Assembly (NCBI GenBank): GCA_963726775.1
Contig: CAVSDL010000001.1
Span: 1-64,000 of the forward strand
Source of the DNA: CAIWHR01 sp963726775
GTDB taxonomy: Bacteria > Pseudomonadota > Gammaproteobacteria > Burkholderiales > Casimicrobiaceae
DNA: 64,000 nt
Direction: 5' to 3'
Under the pieces are notes generated by a model. It had not been told where the DNA came from and did no database searches. It saw only the letters and a program-made list of their open reading frames with translations. Of the stretch, positions 36,568-45,560 are shown piece after piece (the stretch's first letter is position 1; every line of letters starts with the position of its first letter). A program made the position numbers and the translations under genes.

Positions 36568-39500
36568 ATGTTCTCCCGGTTCTTCATCGAGCGGCCGATC
36601 TTCGCCGCGGTCGTCGCGATCATCATCTGCCTCGCCGGGCTCGTCGCCATGTCGGTGATGCCGGTCCAGCAGTACCCGACGATCACACCGGTCCAGGTCA
36701 CGGTTTCGGCGACCTATCCGGGCGCCGATTCGAAGACGCTCGCGGACTCGGTCGCCGCGCCCATCGAGGCGCAGATCAACGGCGTCGACAACATGCTCTA
36801 CATGTCATCGACGAGCTCGGCCACCGGCCAGCTCACGCTGACCGTGTACTTCTCGCTCGACACCAATCCCGACATCGCCCAGGTGCAGGTGCAGAACCGG
36901 GTCAACCTCGCCCTGCCCCAGCTGCCGACGGCGGTGACGCAGCAAGGCGTCTCGGTGCAGAAGAAATCGTCGTCGATCATGATGCTGATCGCCGTGTTCG
37001 GCAAGGGTGAGCGCTATTCCTCCGACTACATCGCCAACTACGCGAACGTCTACGTCCTCGATGCGCTGAAGCGCGTGCCCGGCGCCGGCCAGGCGCAGAT
37101 CATGGGCGTGCCGGACCAGGCGATGCGGATCTGGATGAACCCGGACCGGATGGCCTCGCTCGGCATCACGACCACCGACATCGCCAATGCGATCAAGTCG
37201 CAGAACGCGCTCTTCGGCGCCGGGCAGATCGGGCAGCAGCCGACCTCCGGCCCGGTCGAGCTCACCTTCCCGGTGGTGACGCAGGCCCCGTTCACCGATC
37301 CGCGGCAGTACGAGCAGATCATCCTGCGCGCGAGCCAGGACGGCAGCGCGATCGTCCGCGTCGGCGACGTTGCGCGCGCCGAGGTCGGGCTGCGGCAGTA
37401 CATCGTCGATTCCAAGCTCAACGGCACGCCGGCGACCTTCATCGCCGTCTACCTGCAGCCGGGAGCCAACGGGCTCAAGGTCTCGGCGGGGGTGCGCAAG
37501 ACCCTCGAGGAGATGAAGGCGCGCTTCCCCGAGGGCATGGACTACGTCATCTCGCTGGACACCAACGATTTCGTCAAGCTGTCGATCGAGGAAGTGATCC
37601 ACACGCTGCTCGAAGCGGTGGTCCTGGTCGTGCTGGTCGTCTACCTGTTCCTGCAGAGCTTCCGTACGACGATCATCTGCACGGTCGCGATCATGGTCTC
37701 GCTGATCGCGACGTTCGCGGGCATGCTCGCGCTGGGCTTCTCGATCAACCTGATCACGCTGTTCGGGCTGGTGCTGGCGATCGGGATGGTCGTCGACGAC
37801 GCGATCGTCGTCGTCGAGAACGTCGAGCGCAACATGCACGAGCACCATCTCCCGCCCAGGGAGGCCACGATCAAGTCGATGGAGGAGATCGCGGGCTCGC
37901 TGGTCGCGGTCGTGCTGGTGATGGCGTCGGTGTTCGTCCCGGCGGCGTTCCTGCCCGGCACCACCGGCCAGCTCTACAAGCAGTTCGCCGTCACCATCGT
38001 GATCTCGGTGGCGGTGTCCGGCTTCCTCGCGCTGACGCTGACCCCGGCGATGTGCTCGCTGATGCTGAAGCACAACCCGCCGGCGCACCGCGGCTTCTTC
38101 GCCTGGTTCAACCGCCAGGTCGACGCGGTGACGCGCGGCTTCGGCCACGCGGTCGAGCTGGTGATCAAGCGCGCGGCGGTCGCGCTGGTCCTGTTCGCCG
38201 TGTTCCTGTGGTGCATCTACCACCTCTTCACCGTCCTCCCGACGAGCTTCGTCCCGAACGAGGACCAGGGCTACGTGATGGCGGCGATCATCATGCCCGA
38301 AGCGGCGAGCATCGACCGCACGCAGGCGGTCGCCGAGCGGGTCGACGCGATTCTCGCGAAGACTCCGGGGGTCGAGACCCGCTCGATGATCACCGGCTAC
38401 AGCCTGCTCGACAGCGGCTTCAAGACCAATGCCGGCGCGTTCTTCGTGACGCTCGAGGACTTCAAGGAGCGCTACGGGTCGACGGAGGCCGCCAGGGCGC
38501 AGAATGCCCGCGCGGTGCTTATGAACCTCTTCCGCGAGGCGCGGGCCATCGAGGAGGCGATCGTCATCCCGATCGCCCCGCCGCCGATCCCCGGCATCGG
38601 CACCACCGGCGGCTTCGAGTTCTGGATCCAGGACACCGGCGCCGGCGATCCGTCGCAGCTCGATCAGGTGACGCAGGACTTCCTGAAGAAGGCGCGGACC
38701 CGCCCCGAGCTCACCAGCCTTTCCTCCACGTTCCGGGCGAACACGCAGCAGCTGCGCGCCATCGTCGATCGCGACAAGGCCACGCTGCTCGGCGTGCAGG
38801 TGGAGGACGTCTACAGCGCCATCCAGGCGCAGTTCGGTTCGCTGACGGCGAGCCAGTACAACCAGTTCAGCCGCGTCTGGTGGGTGATCGTCCAGTCCGA
38901 CGCCAGGTACCGCCAGGACCCCGGAGACCTGACGCGGCTGTACACGCGGTCGAAGGACGGCCACATGGTGCCGCTCTCGGCGCTGGTCACCACGCAATGG
39001 GTGGCGGGACCCGATCTGCTGCCGCATTTCAACGGCTTTCCGGCGGCGAAAGTGAACGGCAATCCCGCGCCGGGGTTCAGCTCCGGCGACGCGCTCGCCG
39101 CGATGGAGGCGACCGCGGCGGACGTGCTGCCGCCGGGCTACACCTTCGCCTGGTCGGGAATCGCGTTCGAGGAAAAGAAGTCCGGGGGCACGTCGATGAT
39201 CGCGTTCGTCTTCGGCCTCATCATCGTCTTCCTCGTGCTCGCGGCGCAGTACGAATCGTGGACGCTGCCGGGCGCCGTGATGTCCGCGGTGCCGTTCGGC
39301 ATCCTCGGCGCGCTCGTGACCAACTGGCTGCGCGGCCTCGAGAACGACGTCTACTTCCAGATCGGCCTGCTGGTGCTGATCGGGCTGGGCGCGAAGAACG
39401 CTGTTCTGCGCGTGTCGGCTGCCGTCGAATTCCGGCAGCAGGGAAAGTCGATCATGGAGGCGACGGTGCTGGCCGGCGAGCAGCGGCTGCGGCCGATCAT

Positions 39501-39786
39501 CATGACCTCGCTCGCGTTCGCGATGGGCTGCCTGCCGCTGGCGCTGGCGCTGGGCGCAGGCGCCAACGCGCGGCACTCGATCGGCACCGGCATCATCGGC
39601 GGCATGATCGGCGAGACCACGCTCGCCATGCTGTACGTGCCGCTGCTCTTCTATCTCTTCGACCGCTTCGCCGAAGGCAAGGACGAAGACGCCGGCACGA
39701 CCTCACCAGCCCCTGCCGCGATGGCCGCAGTACCCGGTGGTGGCGGCGCGGGTGCCGCGCCGCACGCGCCGCGGGAAGGCGACTGA
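36568..39786 (+). CDS. RND efflux permease, HAE1 family
   Basis: Inner-membrane proton-driven multidrug efflux pump of 1072 residues, full length. The N-terminus MFSRFFIERPIFAAVVAIII is typical. The proton-relay segment in TM4 reads GLVLAIGMVVDDAIVVVENVER with the two Asp of AcrB-type pumps; periplasmic porter motifs such as GSAIVRVGDVARAEVG and YVMAAIIMPEAASIDRT are present, and the C-terminal half has FEEKKSGGTSMIAFVFG and GLGAKNAVL (a variant of the more common GLSAKNAIL). The tail is Pro/Ala/Gly-rich. No frame damage. Substrates are unknown; as an AcrB/MexB-like protein it likely exports hydrophobic or amphiphilic compounds. Confidence 0.95.
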   Translation: MFSRFFIERPIFAAVVAIIICLAGLVAMSVMPVQQYPTITPVQVTVSATYPGADSKTLADSVAAPIEAQINGVDNMLYMSSTSSATGQLTLTVYFSLDTNPDIAQVQVQNRVNLALPQLPTAVTQQGVSVQKKSSSIMMLIAVFGKGERYSSDYIANYANVYVLDALKRVPGAGQAQIMGVPDQAMRIWMNPDRMASLGITTTDIANAIKSQNALFGAGQIGQQPTSGPVELTFPVVTQAPFTDPRQYEQIILRASQDGSAIVRVGDVARAEVGLRQYIVDSKLNGTPATFIAVYLQPGANGLKVSAGVRKTLEEMKARFPEGMDYVISLDTNDFVKLSIEEVIHTLLEAVVLVVLVVYLFLQSFRTTIICTVAIMVSLIATFAGMLALGFSINLITLFGLVLAIGMVVDDAIVVVENVERNMHEHHLPPREATIKSMEEIAGSLVAVVLVMASVFVPAAFLPGTTGQLYKQFAVTIVISVAVSGFLALTLTPAMCSLMLKHNPPAHRGFFAWFNRQVDAVTRGFGHAVELVIKRAAVALVLFAVFLWCIYHLFTVLPTSFVPNEDQGYVMAAIIMPEAASIDRTQAVAERVDAILAKTPGVETRSMITGYSLLDSGFKTNAGAFFVTLEDFKERYGSTEAARAQNARAVLMNLFREARAIEEAIVIPIAPPPIPGIGTTGGFEFWIQDTGAGDPSQLDQVTQDFLKKARTRPELTSLSSTFRANTQQLRAIVDRDKATLLGVQVEDVYSAIQAQFGSLTASQYNQFSRVWWVIVQSDARYRQDPGDLTRLYTRSKDGHMVPLSALVTTQWVAGPDLLPHFNGFPAAKVNGNPAPGFSSGDALAAMEATAADVLPPGYTFAWSGIAFEEKKSGGTSMIAFVFGLIIVFLVLAAQYESWTLPGAVMSAVPFGILGALVTNWLRGLENDVYFQIGLLVLIGLGAKNAVLRVSAAVEFRQQGKSIMEATVLAGEQRLRPIIMTSLAFAMGCLPLALALGAGANARHSIGTGIIGGMIGETTLAMLYVPLLFYLFDRFAEGKDEDAGTTSPAPAAMAAVPGGGGAGAAPHAPREGD

Positions 39787-39787
39787 C

Positions 39788-41257
39788 ATGGCCGCGCGCG
39801 CTGCCATCGCACTCGCCGCGATCGTCGCGGTGCTGCTTGCCGGCTGCATGATGGGGCCCGATTACGTGCGGCCACGAGTCGATGCGCCCGCCGCCTTCCG
39901 CTTCGAACCCGCGCAGGTGGCGGAAACGGCGAACACCGCGTGGTGGAAGCAGTTCGGCGACCCGGTGCTCGATCGGTTGATCGCCAATGCGCTTGCCAAC
40001 AATCTCAACGTCAAGGTCGCCGCGGCCAACGTCGAACAGGCGCTGGCGGTGGTCACCCAGACGCGGTCGGCCCTGTTCCCGCAGGTCGGGTACTCGGCGA
40101 GCGGCGACAGAACGCGCAACCCCGCGACCGATATCACCGCCGCCATTCCGAATTACCCGAATCCGCAGACGACGTACCAGGCGCTGCTCGCGGCAAGCTG
40201 GGAGATCGACCTGTGGGGGCGCATCCGTCGCCTGTCGCAGTCGGCGCAGGCCAATATGCTCGCCACCGACGAAGCCCGCCGCGGCGTGATCCTCACGCTT
40301 GTTGCGTCGGTCGCGACCAACTACATCACGCTGCGCGGCCTGGACGAGCAGCTCGTCATCGCGAAACGCACGCTCGGCACGTATGCCGAATCGGTGCGTC
40401 TGTACCAGCTGCAATTCAGGTACGGACAGACCTCGCAGATGACCGTCTCGCAGGCGCAGTCGCAATACGAGAGCGCCGCGGTGCAGATCCCGCTGATCGA
40501 GTCGCAGATCGCGCAGACCGAGAACGCGCTTTCGGTCCTTCTCGGCGGCAATCCCGCCCCTGTCCCGCGCGGCAAGTCGATCTACGACCTCGCGCTGCCC
40601 GCGGTGCCGGCGGGGGTGCCCTCCGCGCTGCTCGAGCGCCGGCCCGACCTGATGCAAGCGGAGCAGTCGCTGATCGCCGCCAACGCGCAGATCGGCGCCG
40701 CCAAGGCGCTCTATTTCCCGACGATCTCGCTCACCGGCGCGCTCGGCAGCTCGAGCTCGGCTCTGTCGGGCCTGTTCACCGGGCCGACGCGGGTCTGGAC
40801 CTACGCCGGGCAGATCGTCGGGCCGATCTTCACGTTCGGTTCGATCAGCGGACAGGTCGCGCAATCCGAAGCCGCACAGAACGCGGCGCTGCTCGGCTAC
40901 GAGCTATCGATCCAGAACGCCTTTGCCGATGTCGACAACGCGCTGGTGGCCAACCTGAAGCTCAAGGACCAGCTCGCAGCGCAGGAGCGACTGGTCGCCG
41001 CGCTCAAGGATTACGCGCGCCTCGCGAAGCTGCAGTACGACGGCGGCTACGCACCCTACTCCACGGTGCTCCAGGCCGAGCAGTCGCTGTTCCCCGCCGA
41101 ACTCACGCTGGCGTCGGTTCGCGCTTCCGTCTTCGGATCGGCGGCGAACATCTACAAGGCGATGGGCGGCGGCTGGGTCGCCGAAGCGGACATGCTCACG
41201 ACGGGCGACGGGGCGAAGCCCATTTCCGAGCACCCGATGGTGCAGCCGTTTTTCTAG
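39788..41257 (+). CDS. NodT-family outer-membrane channel of the RND pump
   Basis: TolC-type lipoprotein of 489 residues. Lipobox LAGC with Cys20, followed by MMGPDYVRPRVDAPAAFRF, the usual family start. Conserved blocks are WWKQFGDPVLDRLIANAL, ASWEIDLWGRIRRLSQSA, ALLERRPDLMQAEQSL and YDGGYAPYSTVLQAEQSLF. It begins one base after the permease stop and completes the adaptor-permease-channel operon, which is intact, unlike the two other NodT genes in this window. It ends convergently with an auxiliary lipoprotein gene, overlapping by four bases. Confidence 0.93.
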   Translation: MAARAAIALAAIVAVLLAGCMMGPDYVRPRVDAPAAFRFEPAQVAETANTAWWKQFGDPVLDRLIANALANNLNVKVAAANVEQALAVVTQTRSALFPQVGYSASGDRTRNPATDITAAIPNYPNPQTTYQALLAASWEIDLWGRIRRLSQSAQANMLATDEARRGVILTLVASVATNYITLRGLDEQLVIAKRTLGTYAESVRLYQLQFRYGQTSQMTVSQAQSQYESAAVQIPLIESQIAQTENALSVLLGGNPAPVPRGKSIYDLALPAVPAGVPSALLERRPDLMQAEQSLIAANAQIGAAKALYFPTISLTGALGSSSSALSGLFTGPTRVWTYAGQIVGPIFTFGSISGQVAQSEAAQNAALLGYELSIQNAFADVDNALVANLKLKDQLAAQERLVAALKDYARLAKLQYDGGYAPYSTVLQAEQSLFPAELTLASVRASVFGSAANIYKAMGGGWVAEADMLTTGDGAKPISEHPMVQPFF

Positions 41258-41892
41258 GGCTTCGGCAGCTCCGCCGCAGCGAGATCGCGCGTCAGTTCCG
41301 CCAGCACTTCCGAGAGTGCCGTGTTGAGCGCGTTCACGTAAGCGCCCGTGCCGGACGACGCGAACGCCACCCGTTTCCGGTAGCCCCGCGACCACGCCGG
41401 TGCGCTGGCGCCGCCGTCGTCGCGCGAGAGGTAGTACGTCACCCCGAGCACGGCGGCGGGATTTTCGGGATCGCGCGCGTCGGCGTAGAGCGCGCCGACG
41501 AAACCGTCGAGCACCCAATTCGCGTCGACGGTCACCCCGGGCCGCGTCACCTGCGCGAAGACCTTCGCTGCCACGAGCGATCGCGCGGTCGCGTCCGCAA
41601 TCATCACGCCCGGCGGCACGAAGAACTCGCGGTAAAAATCGGAATCGTACTTGAGCTCGGATTCGCGAACGACGAACGACCGGGCGCGAAACGGCGCGCC
41701 GACGTTGACCGTGCCGACGCGCAACGATCCCGCTTGCGACTTGGCCACCGCCGCCGGGAGCGCGGGCTCGAGCAGGTAGGTCTCCTTGACCGGCGCGGGC
41801 CGGGTGAAACTGCAGCCCGTCGCGAACGCCAGCGCGGCCAGCGCGACCGTCGTGGCCGCGCGGCGTACCGTGATTCGTTGGCAGGATGTCAT
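41254..41892 (-). CDS. ABC transport auxiliary lipoprotein of the Mla/MCE system
   Basis: A 212-residue lipoprotein: signal and lipobox ATGC with Cys27. The mature part matches the ABC-type transport auxiliary lipoprotein family (YajI/PqiC-like): KETYLLEPALPAAVAKS, LRVGTVNVGAPFRARSFVVRES, and SDFYREFFVPPGVMIADATA. It overlaps the MCE gene stop by four bases and is the last gene of the STAS-MlaE/MlaF/MCE set, so it probably anchors or caps the MCE tunnel at the outer membrane in phospholipid traffic. In E. coli PqiC is the nearest analogue. Confidence 0.85.
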   Translation of the reverse strand: MTSCQRITVRRAATTVALAALAFATGCSFTRPAPVKETYLLEPALPAAVAKSQAGSLRVGTVNVGAPFRARSFVVRESELKYDSDFYREFFVPPGVMIADATARSLVAAKVFAQVTRPGVTVDANWVLDGFVGALYADARDPENPAAVLGVTYYLSRDDGGASAPAWSRGYRKRVAFASSGTGAYVNALNTALSEVLAELTRDLAAAELPKP

Positions 41893-42950
41893 GGCTTGCG
41901 CTCCAGCGGCGGCGGCGGCGCGCCGAAGATCACGTTCGCCGGATAGCGTTTCGTCTCCTCGGTCAGGTCGCGCAGGTTGTCGGTGATCTGACGCAGGTTG
42001 TCGATTGTCGCGGCGAGGTCGGCCTCGCCGCCACCCAGAATGCGTTCGACGCGGCCCATCGTGCGCTCGAGGTTGGCAAGCGTCTTCGCGAGTTTCGGGT
42101 CCGAGACCAGGTCCTTGACGCGTGCCACTGCCGCCGCCGCGTCGTCGGGGAGCTTCTGGAGCGCCGGATTGGCGAGCGTCTTCTGCAGCTCGACGTTGCT
42201 CGCGCGAAGTTCCGAAAGCAGCGCTACGGCCTCGGCGGAGAGCTTCTTGCTGTCGATGTTGTCGAGGGTCGTCTCGACCTTGCCCAGCACGCGGTCGGTC
42301 CGCTGTGAAATGGACTTCGTGTCGATTGCGTCGATTCGCGCGTTGGTGGTCACCAGCAATTTGTTGACATTGGCGAGCGTCGTTTCGATGTCGAGGCCTT
42401 GCAGTTTCTCGAGGATGTCGATGGCCGCGTGAACGAACGTCGACACCGTCGACGGGGCGCTGGGAATGTAGATGTTGTCGGGCGTCCAGTCGATCGGCAG
42501 GTTCGGCGGCGGCGGGTCGACGTAGTCGATCTCGAGGTAGCTCGTGCCCGTAATGCCCTGGGGCGCAAGTCGCATCCGCAGGCCCCGCTCCACCTCCAAT
42601 TGCGCGCTTTCGGGATTCGTCAGATCGCCGGCACCGGCGCGGCCGCCGAGAAGCCTGGGCTCGAGCTGCGCCTCGACCAGCACGTAGCGAGCGCGCTGCG
42701 ACATCGATTTGTCGAGCTGGTACTTGTTGTAGGTGAAGCCGATGCGCGTGACCTCGCCGATGGACACGCCGCGGTACTTGAGCTTCGAGCCGATGTCGAG
42801 ACCCTGCACCGATTCATTGAAATAGGACTCGACGGTGATCTTCTTCTGGAACCAGCGACCGGAGCCGATCACGACCAGCAGCACGGCGCCGGCGACGAGC
42901 GCGCCGATCACGAACAGTCCCAGCTTGAAGTAGTTGGCTTTGAGGCTCAT
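41889..42950 (-). CDS. mlaD: MCE-domain substrate-binding protein (MlaD-like)
   Basis: A 353-residue periplasmic protein with an N-terminal membrane anchor (about residues 8-30). A single MCE domain follows (about 38-130), with VQGLDIGSKLKYRGVSIGEVTRIGF, the family core. The C-terminal 200 residues form a long helical, coiled-coil region (GLDIETTLANVNKLLV, LANLERTMGRVERIL). That is longer than E. coli MlaD (183 residues) and like the tunnel-forming MCE proteins such as PqiB-type or the beta-proteobacterial type. It starts at 42950, 13 bases after the ATPase stop. Role: lipid transport between membranes. Confidence 0.88.
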   Translation of the reverse strand: MSLKANYFKLGLFVIGALVAGAVLLVVIGSGRWFQKKITVESYFNESVQGLDIGSKLKYRGVSIGEVTRIGFTYNKYQLDKSMSQRARYVLVEAQLEPRLLGGRAGAGDLTNPESAQLEVERGLRMRLAPQGITGTSYLEIDYVDPPPPNLPIDWTPDNIYIPSAPSTVSTFVHAAIDILEKLQGLDIETTLANVNKLLVTTNARIDAIDTKSISQRTDRVLGKVETTLDNIDSKKLSAEAVALLSELRASNVELQKTLANPALQKLPDDAAAAVARVKDLVSDPKLAKTLANLERTMGRVERILGGGEADLAATIDNLRQITDNLRDLTEETKRYPANVIFGAPPPPLERKP

Positions 42951-42963
42951 CGGGAAGGGCCGC

Positions 42964-43743
42964 TCAATTGGTGACGGGCTCGGCTTCGCGCCGGAAGAAC
43001 GCCCGCACGCGCGGGTCATCGGTGTCATCGCGCAGGCGGCGGGGATCGCCCTCCGCAATGATACCTTTCGCGCGGCGGTCGAGGAGAATCACGCGGTCGG
43101 TGGCGACGAACACGCTGCCGAGATCGTGCGTCACGATGACGAACGTGACGCCGAGGCTCTCGGAGAGCCGGCGAATCGTCGCGTCGAGCGATGCGGCGGT
43201 GATCGGGTCGAGCCCCGACGAGGGCTCGTCGAGGAACAGGATCGCCGGGTCGAGCGCCATCGCGCGCGCGATGCCGGCGCGCTTCTGCATCCCGCCCGAC
43301 AGCTCGGCGGGCAGATGTCCGGTGAACCCCTCGAGACCGACCAGCTCGAGCTTCATCCGCGCCACCAGGTCGATCGCATCGTCGGGCAGATCCGTATACA
43401 CCTCGAGCGGCAGTCGCACGTTCTCGAGCAGCGTCATCGACCCGAACAGCGCGCCCGACTGGTACATGACGCCGAAGCGGCGCTGGATCTTCTCCAGCGT
43501 CGAATCGTCGGCCGTCACGATGTCGTCGCCGTCGATCCACACGCGGCCGGTAATGGGCGGATTGAGGCCGATCATGTGCTTCATCAGCGTGCTCTTTCCG
43601 CACCCGGACCCGCCGAGGATGCCAAACACCTCGCCGCGGCGGATTTCGAAATTGACGCGCTCGAGGATCGCGACGCCCTCGTAGCCGGCGTAGACGTTTT
43701 CGACGCGGATGATCGCCCCGTTGTCCATTTTCGGAGGATCCAT
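42964..43743 (-). CDS. mlaF: MlaF-type ABC ATPase
   Basis: Cytoplasmic ATP-binding subunit of the MCE lipid transporter, 259 residues. Walker A is GGSGCGKST, the signature LSGGMQKRAGIARAMA is of the MlaF type (MQKR), and Walker B is ILFLDEPSSGLDP, with the H-loop at VTHDL. It overlaps the MlaE stop by one base. The first ATG (43743) or the one five codons later (43728) could be the start; both lack a strong ribosome binding site, consistent with translational coupling. Confidence 0.93.
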   Translation of the reverse strand: MDPPKMDNGAIIRVENVYAGYEGVAILERVNFEIRRGEVFGILGGSGCGKSTLMKHMIGLNPPITGRVWIDGDDIVTADDSTLEKIQRRFGVMYQSGALFGSMTLLENVRLPLEVYTDLPDDAIDLVARMKLELVGLEGFTGHLPAELSGGMQKRAGIARAMALDPAILFLDEPSSGLDPITAASLDATIRRLSESLGVTFVIVTHDLGSVFVATDRVILLDRRAKGIIAEGDPRRLRDDTDDPRVRAFFRREAEPVTN

Positions 43744-44855
43744 CAAATGTCCAGCAGGTAGTACGCGACCGCGAACAAACCGTCGACGACGACGAGCAGG
43801 ATGATGCCCGACACGACGGCGCGCGTCGCCGAATCGCCGACCGCCGACGCGCCGGCTTGCGTCTGCAAGCCCCGCAGGCACCCGATGCCGGCGACCAGCA
43901 CCGCAAACACGAACGACTTGACGAAACCCGCGAGAAAATCCGTCATCTTCACGGCCGTGTCGACTTCCTTAAGAAACGTCACGAACGGAATGGAGAACGA
44001 CTGCATCGTCAGCGCGCCGCCGACGAGTCCGACGAGATCCGAGAACAGCGTGAGCAGCGGCGTCATCAGCACGGCCGCGATGATCCGTGGCGTGACGAGG
44101 AAGCGGACCGGATTGAGCCCCATCGTCGTCATCGCGTCGACTTCCTGGTTGACGCGCATCGTGCCGATCTCGGCCGCGAACGCGGCGCCGGAGCGGCCGG
44201 CGAGCAGGATCGCGGTCATCAACGGGCCCAGTTCGCGCAGCATCGACAGGCCAATCAGGTCGGCGACGAAGATCTCGGCGCCAAAGCGCTTCATCGGGAC
44301 CGCCGACTGGAACGCGAGGATCATGCCCAGCAGGAACGAGATCAGCGCGACGATCGGAAGCGCGTCGGCGCCCACGCGCTCGCAGATGCGCCAGACGTCC
44401 TTCCAGCGCACGCTGCCCGGACGGCGCGCGGCATACACGAGCGCCGCGAAGGTTTCGCCGATGAATTCGACCTGGATCCGGATGTCGTGCCAGACACCAA
44501 AGGCCGCGGCGCCGATTTCCTCGACGGCGGGCCTGCGCGGAGGCTCGGGATCGAGGTCGTGGGCGAGAAGCTTCGGGTCGAACTGCCGGAGCAGCGCCTG
44601 GAACGCGGGCTTCAGATTCGCGATTTCGACGTTGCCCTCGCGGGGCTGCCGTAGCAGGTCCACGAAAAGTGCAACGCCTGCGCCATCGCAGTAGTCGACG
44701 CCGGCCGCGTCGACGAGAATCGGCTTGGAGGGCGTTTCAGCGGCGGCGCGGCGCAACGCATCCCAGACCGCAGGAATCGTTGTCGCGTCGAGCCTTCCCG
44801 TGACCGCGAGTACGCGGCGGCCGTCGGGTCGGTCGGTGATTGCAAGCGCCGTCAT
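43743..44855 (-). CDS. mlaE: MlaE-type permease with N-terminal STAS domain
   Basis: Inner-membrane permease of an MCE system, 370 residues. The first 105 residues form a STAS domain (VTGRLDATTIPAVWDAL; ILVDAAGVDYCDGAGVALFVDLL), equivalent to MlaB fused to the permease. The rest has the MlaE pattern: LGMILAFQSAVPMKRFGAEIFVADLIGLSMLRELGPL (quoted in part), LAGRSGAAFAAEIGTMRVNQEVDAM and GLNPVRFLVTPRI. This makes a separate mlaB gene unnecessary. It is the first gene of the four-gene set. This type of fusion is known in other proteobacteria. Confidence 0.92.
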   Translation of the reverse strand: MTALAITDRPDGRRVLAVTGRLDATTIPAVWDALRRAAAETPSKPILVDAAGVDYCDGAGVALFVDLLRQPREGNVEIANLKPAFQALLRQFDPKLLAHDLDPEPPRRPAVEEIGAAAFGVWHDIRIQVEFIGETFAALVYAARRPGSVRWKDVWRICERVGADALPIVALISFLLGMILAFQSAVPMKRFGAEIFVADLIGLSMLRELGPLMTAILLAGRSGAAFAAEIGTMRVNQEVDAMTTMGLNPVRFLVTPRIIAAVLMTPLLTLFSDLVGLVGGALTMQSFSIPFVTFLKEVDTAVKMTDFLAGFVKSFVFAVLVAGIGCLRGLQTQAGASAVGDSATRAVVSGIILLVVVDGLFAVAYYLLDI

Positions 44856-45061
44856 GGCGATCTCAGGGGCAGAACTTCAATCGAGCGCTCGCGGCGGCCG
44901 ATGCGAGCGAAAACGCCGCCGTGTCGTGTTGCGGTGTCTCAGCGCGGCAGACGCTGCGGCTGTGGCGCCGTGCCCGGCCTGACGGTGAGTCCCGCTCGTT
45001 CCATTGTCGTCGGGACGCCTGAATGGGGGCACCAGGACATCCAACACGCGCCGGCTTGCGC

Positions 45062-45541
45062 CTACTCGACCATCTCGACATTGTTGCCCGAAATGCGGAC
45101 GCGATCACCCTGCACGACATAAGGCTCGTACGAGAGTGTCACGACACGCGTCTGGCCATTGTCCATTTTTACCGTCACTTCCCAGCGCGGCTGTTCGTAG
45201 GAGTTCGGAGACCTGCGGTACGCCGCGCCACCGCCGGCCCCAACGATCACGAGGCCCTGGTTGGAGAGCCCCGGACCGAACTGGAACTGCGTGACCGCGC
45301 GCGCGTCGGTGTCGAAGCTCGCGCCGGTTCCCAACGGAGTCCATGACTGCTTGACCGTGGTCTGCCGGATCGACACGATGAGTCCGCATTGAGTGCAGAC
45401 GTCGGCTGGCGGCGCGACGGCCGGTGCGGGCGCCCGCGATGGCTCGGGCATCGCCGGCGGCGCACCTTGCGCTACCGCCGCGGACGCCGCCAGCGCCATC
45501 GCGGCGAGGGTCATGCCTCGAACAACGCAACTGGCACTCAT
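45062..45541 (-). CDS. small secreted protein with C-terminal beta domain, unknown function
   Basis: A 159-residue protein with signal peptide (ending AAVAQ near residue 25), a Pro/Ala linker, a CTQCG motif, and a Gly-rich stretch (LVIVGAGGGAAYRR) before a C-terminal strand pair WEVTVKMDNGQTRVVTL and VVQGDRVRISGN. The end resembles the C-terminal domain of SlyB-like/glycine-zipper lipoproteins, but there is no lipobox. The start at 45541 gives the best signal. It lies 19 bases after a binding-protein gene and 206 before mlaE on the same strand. Function is unknown. Confidence 0.65.
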   Translation of the reverse strand: MSASCVVRGMTLAAMALAASAAVAQGAPPAMPEPSRAPAPAVAPPADVCTQCGLIVSIRQTTVKQSWTPLGTGASFDTDARAVTQFQFGPGLSNQGLVIVGAGGGAAYRRSPNSYEQPRWEVTVKMDNGQTRVVTLSYEPYVVQGDRVRISGNNVEMVE

Positions 45542-45560
45542 TGGTGTACCCCCACTCGAA

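Noticed and set aside
36805..39576. A 923-codon open frame on the minus strand opposite the RND permease
   Set aside because: Composition is dominated by Arg, His, Asp and Gln, with no domain; the plus-strand RND permease is complete and conserved.
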